Below, one piece after another: positions 1 to 4,643 of a DNA stretch of 7,052 bases. Positions within the stretch are counted from its first letter, which is position 1. Each line of letters begins with the position of its first letter. A model generated the notes under the pieces. That model saw nothing but the letters and a program-made list of their open reading frames with translations. It searched no databases and was not told the origin of the DNA. A program made the translations under genes and the position numbers. Source of the DNA: Syntrophaceae bacterium UBA1163 (GTDB lineage: Bacteria > Desulfobacterota > BSN033 > UBA1163); NCBI GenBank assembly GCA_002311635.1, contig DBZJ01000172.1, positions 1 to 7,052 on the forward strand. Reading direction: 5' to 3'.

Positions 1-1
1 G

Positions 2-79
2 ATCATGTTTCCGATGGAGCTTCGTGAGTTTTGGCAAATGATTAAACCAAAAGATCGGATGCCCTATCCAGTTCATTGA
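2..79 (+). CDS. Possible C-terminal tail of a gene starting upstream (partial)
   Basis: A reading frame is open from the window edge (codons ATC ATG TTT CCG) and ends at a TGA at 77-79, giving about 25 residues that end in RMPYPVH. The tail is rich in charged and aromatic residues (MELREFWQMIKPKDRMPY), which reads like the end of a soluble protein rather than random sequence. It is too short to assign to a family. No ribosome binding site precedes the internal ATG at 5, so if real it belongs to a longer upstream gene. The opposite strand is also open over 1-76, so coding in this stretch is uncertain. Its position just before the tmRNA-like fragment would suit an integrase or other element gene, but nothing in the residues shows that. 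Confidence 0.3.
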   Translation: MMFPMELREFWQMIKPKDRMPYPVH

Positions 80-255
80 ATATCACTCTTAAGTTTTCTC
101 GTCAAGAAATATTTACCCCCTCCTCCCAAATCCAGACAAAGAAAAAATAGACGTACCTGACCCTGAGGATTTGGAAAGATCTTATTCGAACTGACTGATT
201 GACCAAACGGTGTAGGTTTCTCAAATTATCTGAGACGACGATAGGGCAAGGAACA

Positions 256-282
256 GCGGGTTCGATTTCCGCCGCCTCCACC
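256..282 (+). ncRNA. tmRNA/tRNA 3'-end-like fragment, possible attachment-site core
   Basis: Positions 256-272 form a T-arm: stem GCGGG (256-260), loop TTCGATT (261-267), return strand TCCGC (268-272), with four Watson-Crick pairs and one G-U. The next seven bases, CGCCTCC (273-279), then A280 and CC, match the acceptor 3' strand, discriminator and CC of bacterial tmRNA, whose genes often end in ...CCGCCGCCTCCACCA. The last base is C (283) instead of A. The partner 5' acceptor strand (GGAGGCG or GGGGGCG) is absent from 1-255, and no tag-peptide reading frame or D-arm is visible. This is therefore a fragment, not a full gene. Integrative elements that target ssrA leave such 3' fragments at their ends, so an att site or a decayed ssrA copy is the simplest reading; chance resemblance remains possible. 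Confidence 0.4.
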
Positions 283-289
283 CGACTGC

Positions 290-343
290 GCTTCTGGACT
301 TCAGAGACGACGTCCGAAGCTCCGTCTGGGTACGCTGCCAGAC
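290..343. repeat. Two adjacent stem-loops
   Basis: The first stem pairs GCTTCTGGAC (290-299) with GTCCGAAGC (312-320): nine base pairs with one bulged T at 295 and a 12-nt loop. The second pairs GTCTGG (324-329) with CCAGAC (338-343): six perfect pairs with an 8-nt loop. The stems sit four bases apart, beginning 8 bp after the tmRNA-like fragment. No T-run follows either stem, so intrinsic termination is not obvious. The motif GAAGCT recurs at 316-321 and 351-356. Possible roles are recombination-site arm structure, processing hairpins of an RNA, or a small dispersed repeat. Confidence 0.45.
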
Positions 344-452
344 TACGCCTGAAGCTACTAAAAACTTTATACTCCAAAGGCTTTGCTTAAATTTTTTCGC
401 CCTTTGCCTCGCCCCTCATCTCCCGAATCCCCCCATCATTTCAGGGAATTCT

Positions 453-665
453 TTACCTCGGGGATTTTCGAGGTTTCATCTTGGAGACAATTCCGTAAGT
501 GCTTTTGTAGATATCTATCCATTGACTCCGGAATTTTTCATAATTCAAGGTTTCATTTTTCTCTGATTTAAGCAGTTCGAGAACTAAGTAACAAGAAGCA
601 AGATTTGAAGCAACGATAACATTTCTTAGTTCACTGAGTTCCGGGGATAAGGGTTTTAAATCCAT
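453..665 (-). CDS. Small protein of unknown function (70 aa)
   Basis: Starting at the ATG at 665-663 gives a 70-residue protein (MDLKPLSPELSELRNVIVAS...). A textbook AAGGAGG lies just upstream (GGAGG at 676-672, six bases from the ATG). An in-frame TTG at 671 directly abuts this site and is therefore an unlikely start. The protein has no signal peptide or membrane segment. Residues about 8-33 look like an amphipathic helix (ELSELRNVIVASNLASCYLVLELL), followed by a second charged, probably helical part (about 40-63) and a basic tail ending KPRKSPR. One cysteine is present (C25). I do not recognise the family. The gene begins 49 bp after the stop of the 98-aa exported protein on the same strand, so the two are probably co-transcribed. 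A small helical regulator or antitoxin-like protein is possible, but no partner toxin is visible. Confidence 0.65.
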   Translation of the reverse strand: MDLKPLSPELSELRNVIVASNLASCYLVLELLKSEKNETLNYEKFRSQWIDIYKSTYGIVSKMKPRKSPR

Positions 666-671
666 ATTCAA

Positions 672-677
672 CCTCCT
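672..677 (-). promoter_or_regulatory. Shine-Dalgarno site of the 70-aa gene
   Basis: On the minus strand AGGAGG occupies this position, six bases from the ATG at 665. This decides the start in favour of ATG 665 over the TTG at 671. Confidence 0.75.
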
Positions 678-714
678 TCATTTATTCCGTGGACTTTCTC
701 GGTTCTTGTCGGAA

Positions 715-1011
715 TTACATTTTTCCAATAGGCTCTCCCAATCCCCTATTGAAATAAAAATTATAGGGGTCTTTGATGAAGAATGCTTCCGCCTCTTTCG
801 TTTTCTTAAGAGGGATAGTGACCGGAAGAGAGACCACGAAGAAAACGCTGTTGAACGCTAATTCAACGGCCCCCAACGGTCTGATACACAGAACGTCTCC
901 CAAGACATCCCCCACAGAAGGTTTTCCGAAAGAATTGTCATTGGCAAACACAAGTCCGCCTGAAGAAAACACGGTGAAAAAGACTATCAAGAAGGTTGTT
1001 ATTCTTCTCAT
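715..1011 (-). CDS. Small exported protein (98 aa), RPLG-type conserved family
   Basis: The ATG at 1011 gives 98 residues. An AAAGGAGG lies six bases upstream and the longer in-frame start (1065) would overlap it, so 1011 is preferred. Residues 1-23 are a signal peptide: a basic start (MRRITTF), a hydrophobic core and an A-x-A-like end at VFA before ND. A second hydrophobic stretch (about 50-66, FFVVSLPVTIPL) may be a membrane or membrane-associated segment. The layout GDVLGDVLCIRPLG..., then VFFVVSLP..., then a C-terminal YNFYFNRGLGEP, matches from memory a widespread family of small exported proteins with a D-x-x-x-x-R-P-L-G motif, a hydrophobic helix and a Y-x-F-x-R-x-L-G ending. Its function is unknown to me. 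It is probably the first gene of a two-gene unit with the 70-aa gene, and is divergent from ino1. Confidence 0.75.
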   Translation of the reverse strand: MRRITTFLIVFFTVFSSGGLVFANDNSFGKPSVGDVLGDVLCIRPLGAVELAFNSVFFVVSLPVTIPLKKTKEAEAFFIKDPYNFYFNRGLGEPIGKM

Positions 1012-1017
1012 CGGTAG

Positions 1018-1025
1018 CCTCCTTT
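1018..1025 (-). promoter_or_regulatory. Shine-Dalgarno site of the 98-aa exported protein
   Basis: The minus strand reads AAAGGAGG here, six bases before the ATG at 1011. It fixes the start at 1011. Confidence 0.75.
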
Positions 1026-1200
1026 CATTCATTATTATTCTTGTTTCGAAATGGTGTGGTGCCACCTCAAACTGCAGCCAGCTCGAAAAACCCTTCTAAT
1101 ATCCTATCATAACATACTACCTCAGAGATGAGGAGTTCTTCAAAGGGACCTGCGTTAGCAAAATGATTCGTCTTTTGCCCTCCGTTTTGTCCCAATTTGC

Positions 1201-1227
1201 TTGACATTTGGGATGAAATACGATAAT
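1201..1227 (+). promoter_or_regulatory. Possible sigma70-type promoter of ino1
   Basis: A consensus -35 hexamer TTGACA (1201-1206) is followed after 15 bp by GATAAT (1222-1227), one mismatch from TATAAT. The 15-bp spacer is shorter than the usual 16-18. Transcription would begin near 1235, leaving a leader of about 45 nt before the ATG at 1281. CCCAA and TTGGG flank the -35 element as a weak inverted repeat, which could be an operator. Confidence 0.45.
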
Positions 1228-1280
1228 TAATTTCACTTGAGAAAAGATGAGGATATTATTTAGAAAGGTTGGCCTCTTCG

Positions 1281-2393
1281 ATGGAGAAAAAGCCGATCCG
1301 AATTGCTGTCGTGGGTGTTGGAAACTGTGCCAGCTCCCTCATCCAGGGGATTGAATTTTACCGAGCAAATAGCCGGAAGAATCCGGGAGTTGAACCTTTG
1401 GGCCTGATGCATGTCGATATCGGAGGCTACAAGCCTTGGGATATTGAAGTCGGGGCGGCATTCGATATCGACCGAAGAAAGGTGGGAAGGCCCCTCAGGG
1501 AGGCCCTTTTCGCCAGACCCAATTGCACTAAAGTTATTTATCCGAACCTCAACGATTCTGCAGTGACGGTATCCATGGGAGAGGTCTTGGACGGGGTGTC
1601 TGGGCATATGAAGGATTACCCTGAAGATCGCGTCTTCCTCGTGGCCGATGAAAAACCTTGCAACGTGGAGAAGGTCCTCAAAGATTCCGGTGTGGAGATC
1701 CTCCTCAACTATCTTCCCGTAGGCTCGGATCAAGCCACTCGGTTCTACGCAGAGGCTTGCTTACGTGCAGGCGTCAGTTTAATCAACTGCATGCCCAGTT
1801 TCATCGCCTCCGACCCTCGATGGGCAACCCGGTTTGAAGAGAAAGGCATCCCCATCGTCGGGGACGATGTCAAATCCCAGATGGGAGCTACCATCATCCA
1901 TCGGGCATTAGCAAAACTCTTTGAAGATCGAGGGGTACGCTTGGACCGGACCTACCAGATCAATACGGGCGGAAACACCGACTTCCTCAATATGCTCAAT
2001 CGAGATCGCTTGAAAAGTAAACGGATCTCCAAGACCGAAGCGATTCAGTCCCAGCTCGGGGTTCCATTAGAACCGGAAAATATCCACATCGGTCCTTCCG
2101 ATTACGTCCCCTGGCAGAATGACAACAAGGTCTGTTTTTTGCGAATGGAAGGAAGAGGGTTTGGGGAGGTTTCCCTCAACCTTGAAATGAGACTTTCGGT
2201 GGAGGATTCTCCCAACAGCGGTGGGATGACGATTGACGCCATCCGATGCTGCCAACTCGCCCGTGAGCGAGGAATCGCAGGCCCCCTCCTTTCCATTTCA
2301 GCCTATGCAATGAAACACCCGTTTGTCCAGATCCCTGACAGTGAAGCCAAATCCATGGTGGAGGATTTCATTGAAGGGAAGCGGGAACGGTAA
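1281..2393 (+). CDS. ino1: Inositol-3-phosphate synthase (Ino1)
   Basis: This cytosolic NAD-dependent isomerase (EC 5.5.1.4) converts D-glucose 6-phosphate to 1D-myo-inositol 3-phosphate, the committed step to inositol. With the ATG at 1281 it has 370 residues, the usual length of the short actinobacterial/archaeal form. An N-terminal Rossmann motif is present (VGVGNCASS, about residues 11-19). Later family blocks follow in order: YLPVGSDQA (about 144), PSFIASDP (about 172), GDDVKSQMGAT (about 194), NTGGNTDFLNML (about 228), SKRISKTEA (about 246), HIGPSDYV (about 269), EDSPNSGG (about 308) and AYAMKHP (about 341). These resemble Mycobacterium Ino1 closely, and the lysines in KSQ, SKRISK and MKHP fit the catalytic ones. 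A TTG at 1269 would add MASS; its AAAGG is directly adjacent, whereas it lies 12 bases before the ATG, so neither start is ideal. No phosphatase or phospholipid transferase is nearby, so the downstream product is not shown. Confidence 0.95.
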   Translation: MEKKPIRIAVVGVGNCASSLIQGIEFYRANSRKNPGVEPLGLMHVDIGGYKPWDIEVGAAFDIDRRKVGRPLREALFARPNCTKVIYPNLNDSAVTVSMGEVLDGVSGHMKDYPEDRVFLVADEKPCNVEKVLKDSGVEILLNYLPVGSDQATRFYAEACLRAGVSLINCMPSFIASDPRWATRFEEKGIPIVGDDVKSQMGATIIHRALAKLFEDRGVRLDRTYQINTGGNTDFLNMLNRDRLKSKRISKTEAIQSQLGVPLEPENIHIGPSDYVPWQNDNKVCFLRMEGRGFGEVSLNLEMRLSVEDSPNSGGMTIDAIRCCQLARERGIAGPLLSISAYAMKHPFVQIPDSEAKSMVEDFIEGKRER

Positions 2394-2428
2394 TGAGAAG
2401 ATTAGAGTTTAGATAGTTGGAGAAAGAT
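2394..2428. other. Convergent 3' intergenic gap
   Basis: Only 35 bp separate the ino1 stop (TAA immediately followed by an out-of-frame TGA) from the stop of the leftward peptidase gene. I see no GC-rich hairpin with a T-run on either strand here. The two transcription units therefore have no visible intrinsic terminator between them and may read into each other or use Rho-dependent ends. Confidence 0.5.
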
Positions 2429-3469
2429 TCACTGCAGAAAAGAACTGAGGGTAGCCCTATCGCCTGTGGCCTGGACGGTTTTGAAATACTCCACCACCCT
2501 TCTGGTATCCCCTCCTAATTGGTCGTAAAGAGCTTCAAATTTTTCGAGCCGATGAAAATATCGACGATAGGCTAAAAGCGCGGCATTATTCATATCCACC
2601 TTTTCAAAATTTTTATAACCCCCCGTCTTAAAAGACGCCATCTTTTCCCTGAATTCTTCCTTCAAACGCTGAAACAACTCTTCTCTTCCCCTTAATTTCT
2701 CATCCCTTGAAATCTTTCTCGAATAGAAATGGGATAGGGTCTCACAGGCCTGATCGATCCATTGAGAAAAGAGGAGGTCATCCTTCTGGCAGTGGATGGC
2801 CTCGACCACTTCCTTGGATCCCTTCCCGTATTTCTCGCACAAAAAATCAATGGCTCCTTGGTTCCCAACAAAGGTGGCCATCTGTTCATTGAATTCGGTC
2901 TGGCCCTTAAAATAGATCGTGGCATGGGTCATCTCGTGGAGGATGACATTAGCCAGCGTCGCCTCGTCCCATCGGAGCATGGACGAAAAGATGGGATCTT
3001 TCAACCATCCCAGCGTGCTGTACGCGCCCGCTTCCTGAACAAACGTATCATACCCCTTCGTTTCGAGCGACCGCTTTTCCTTTAAAACGCCCTCCTTTGT
3101 AAAAAAACTTTTGTAGGTCACCTTCCCGATGATAGGGAAACTCCAATGACAAAGCTGGAGACTATCCTTCTCCGAGGCCGTGATGACGTAGAGGACCGGA
3201 CCCCCGACTTCGGAATATTTTGAATAATTCCCCGTCCTCGTGAGACCCAACTTCTCTTCTCCGTAACGCTTCACCTCTTGGATGAACAGAATCTTGTCTT
3301 TCATTTGGCGGTCGACTTCTTCATTCTCCAACACCTCTTCAACGGGAACACTGTGAAAACTAATCGAAGATTGATGCCATCCCAGTTTGGAGAGATAAAG
3401 AAGGTTTCCGCAGCCTGACAAAGAAAGGAGCAGAAAGACCAGTAGCAAAAAAAGCGCGGATTTTTTCAT
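2429..3469 (-). CDS. Predicted zinc aminopeptidase lipoprotein (COG4324/PF10023-type)
   Basis: From the ATG at 3469 this is a 346-residue predicted outer-envelope lipoprotein. It has a basic n-region (MKK), a hydrophobic core and a lipobox LSGC with the lipidated cysteine at C20. The family blocks are clear: a GYD-x-x-V-x-x-x-x-AYSTLGW-x-x-DP segment (about 139-159), then HEMTH (178-182), the HExxH zinc site with E179 as general base, then TEFNEQMATFVGNQGA, whose E195 is the likely third ligand. The C-terminal half is helical and charged. COG4324 members are called predicted aminopeptidases; substrate and true activity are not established to my knowledge. An upstream in-frame TTG at 3508 has a GGAGA five bases before it and would add 13 residues, giving an unusually long acidic n-region, so ATG 3469 is preferred despite a weak ribosome site. 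It lies 74 bp after the TAXI gene on the same strand. Confidence 0.85.
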   Translation of the reverse strand: MKKSALFLLLVFLLLSLSGCGNLLYLSKLGWHQSSISFHSVPVEEVLENEEVDRQMKDKILFIQEVKRYGEEKLGLTRTGNYSKYSEVGGPVLYVITASEKDSLQLCHWSFPIIGKVTYKSFFTKEGVLKEKRSLETKGYDTFVQEAGAYSTLGWLKDPIFSSMLRWDEATLANVILHEMTHATIYFKGQTEFNEQMATFVGNQGAIDFLCEKYGKGSKEVVEAIHCQKDDLLFSQWIDQACETLSHFYSRKISRDEKLRGREELFQRLKEEFREKMASFKTGGYKNFEKVDMNNAALLAYRRYFHRLEKFEALYDQLGGDTRRVVEYFKTVQATGDRATLSSFLQ

Positions 3470-3543
3470 CACTAATCTTTTTTTAAAATATTCCTCGACG
3501 GGAATCAAACGCTTCTCCGTAGGGGCCAGGTCTTCTGTTTCAA

Positions 3544-4509
3544 TTAATTAATCTTGAATCCTTTCTCTCTCAAATATCGAATTGCCCCCCGATGGAATGG
3601 AATCGGGGAACCCCCAGCCGCCTGGTGCTCCAAAGATAAGCTATTCATCTCTCTATGAGAAGCCACCAGCTCCGGTTTGTGGTCGAAGAGAGTCTTGAGA
3701 ATATCATAGGCCAGGTTTTCCTTCATCGTTTCATCGCAAACCAAGAGATTCCAAACGACGACGGCGGGGACGTCCCCACTCTGTCCGGGATAGGTTTTGG
3801 TAGGAATCACTCCCGTCACATAGAAAGGCCCGTACCTTTCCCTCATCTTGGGAGCCGCCTCCGCAGGACCAATGAGTTTCATCTTCACGCCTGGAGTGGC
3901 TCCCAAATCCGTGATCGCTGCGGTGGGAAGGCCTCCAACCCAGAAAAAGGCGTCAATCTTCCCGTCTTTCAATGCCCTAACTGATTCAGAAACACTCAAC
4001 TTGGCCCTGCTCAGATCTTTATTGGGATTCAATCCATAAGCTCCGAGAACCCTCAGGGCCATCACTTCTGTCCCGCTTCCCGGACTTCCCGTCGACACCC
4101 TTTTCCCCTTCAGATCCATGACCTTCTCTATGCCTTTCCCCTCTAGGGTCACCACGTGCATGGTGCTTGGATAAAGGGCCGCTACTGTCCGCAAGGCCAT
4201 CTTTTCCTTAAACGGTTTCTTCCCTTGATATGCATCCCATGCTGTATCCGCCGTGGTGAAGGCCAGATCTGCCTTCTTTTTGCCCACCAGCAGGCAATTA
4301 GCGACCGAGGCCGTGGTCACCTCTGCCGTCGCCTCCAGATAAGGGATGTTTTTAGATAGGATATCGGCCAGGCTCCAACCAATGGAATAATAGATGCCTC
4401 CTGTGCTGCCGGTGGCAATGGACAAGCGAAGTGTCTTCTGGGCCCATGCTGAAGAAAGGCTGAAAACGAACAATAAGAAGAATATCCCCGAGATCCACAG
4501 CCGTCTCAT
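3544..4509 (-). CDS. TAXI family TRAP transporter solute-binding protein
   Basis: This 321-residue periplasmic protein would bind a small solute, usually a carboxylate or amino acid such as glutamate in characterised relatives, and deliver it to a TRAP membrane permease. The ATG at 4509 has AAGGAGG seven bases upstream. Residues 1-23 form a Sec signal peptide ending AWA before QKT. TAXI hallmarks follow: the ATGSTGGIYYSIG block (32-44), GSPGSGTEVMALRVLGAYGL-like hinge block (from about 141), GKIDAFFWVGGLPTAAI (about 183-199), and a C-terminal PFHRGAIRYLREKGF like the family's HPGA-x-x-Y-x-x-E-x-G ending. Length is normal and all blocks are intact. No fused DctM-type permease gene lies within the window on either side, so it is an orphan receptor here or its permease is elsewhere. 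It follows the flavoprotein gene by 134 bp on the same strand. The ligand cannot be read from the sequence. Confidence 0.9.
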   Translation of the reverse strand: MRRLWISGIFFLLFVFSLSSAWAQKTLRLSIATGSTGGIYYSIGWSLADILSKNIPYLEATAEVTTASVANCLLVGKKKADLAFTTADTAWDAYQGKKPFKEKMALRTVAALYPSTMHVVTLEGKGIEKVMDLKGKRVSTGSPGSGTEVMALRVLGAYGLNPNKDLSRAKLSVSESVRALKDGKIDAFFWVGGLPTAAITDLGATPGVKMKLIGPAEAAPKMRERYGPFYVTGVIPTKTYPGQSGDVPAVVVWNLLVCDETMKENLAYDILKTLFDHKPELVASHREMNSLSLEHQAAGGSPIPFHRGAIRYLREKGFKIN

Positions 4510-4643
4510 TCCAAAGCCTCCTTCCAGAAATGATGAACGCTCCGGATTAATGCCAAAGTTCCAAATTCAAATGAAATGGTGATCTCAATGCGCCGGAGAA
4601 GAATGGAAAAGCTCTCGGCACTGAGTCATCTGTTATCCGTTTG
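4510..4643. other. 134-bp intergenic gap before the TAXI gene
   Basis: The largest gap in the leftward series. It contains an inverted repeat CTCCGG (4540-4545) and CCGGAG (4593-4598), 47 bp apart, with no T-run. I found no convincing -35/-10 pair on the minus strand. It could hold a separate promoter for the TAXI and peptidase genes, or simply be a leader within one transcript. Confidence 0.35.
4517..4523 (-). promoter_or_regulatory. Shine-Dalgarno site of the TAXI gene
   Basis: The minus strand reads AAGGAGG here, seven bases before the ATG at 4509. It supports the start and contrasts with the flavoprotein gene upstream, which has no clear site. Confidence 0.7.

Larger units (their letters stand above)
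80..452. other. Non-coding stretch with tmRNA-like fragment and inverted repeats
   Basis: This 373-bp stretch holds no ORF with both a ribosome binding site and protein-like composition. The open frames at 102-377 (minus) and 199-390 (plus) lack Shine-Dalgarno sequences and run straight through the tmRNA-like piece and the hairpins. Distinct content lies at 256-282 (T-arm plus acceptor strand) and 290-343 (two stem-loops). A further imperfect pairing, CAAAGGC (375-381) with GCCCTTTG (399-406), encloses a T-run. The remainder shows nothing recognisable. Confidence 0.6.
1012..1280. promoter_or_regulatory. Divergent intergenic region
   Basis: This 269-bp region separates the leftward small-gene pair from rightward ino1 and should hold promoters for both. 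A plausible ino1 promoter is at 1201-1227. Two short inverted repeats are visible: CCTCA (1120-1124) with TGAGG (1129-1133), extendable imperfectly outward, and GTGG (1056-1059) with CCAC (1062-1065). CCCAA (1191-1195) and TTGGG (1208-1212) flank the -35 hexamer. I could not identify a convincing leftward promoter; TATGAT on the minus strand near 1108 is a possible -10 without a good -35. Confidence 0.5.

Noticed and set aside
126..174. 8-bp inverted repeat CCAAATCC / GGATTTGG
   Set aside because: The 33-nt loop has no T-run after the stem, and several 8-bp repeats at this spacing are expected by chance in 7 kb.
208..282. Complete tRNA gene ending at the T-arm
   Set aside because: No acceptor 5' strand, D-arm or anticodon arm can be placed at the right distance upstream of the T-arm.
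102..377. 91-codon minus-strand open frame across the tmRNA-like fragment
   Set aside because: It has no ribosome binding site, runs through the T-arm and both stem-loops, and its C-terminal part (YVYFFFVWIWEE) has low-complexity composition from A/T-rich DNA.
199..390. 63-codon plus-strand open frame over the same region
   Set aside because: There is no Shine-Dalgarno, and the frame simply reads through the T-arm and hairpins; the translation is not protein-like.
684..715. ATTCCG / CGGAAT inverted repeat between the two small genes as a terminator
   Set aside because: The stem is only 6 bp with a 20-nt loop and is followed by the ribosome site of the next gene, not by a T-run.
1260..1733. 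157-codon open frame antisense to ino1
   Set aside because: It lies wholly opposite a strongly conserved gene, has no ribosome site and its open length follows from ino1 codon usage.
2762..3085. 107-codon plus-strand open frame inside the peptidase gene
   Set aside because: It is an antisense shadow of a gene with clear HEMTH and lipobox motifs.
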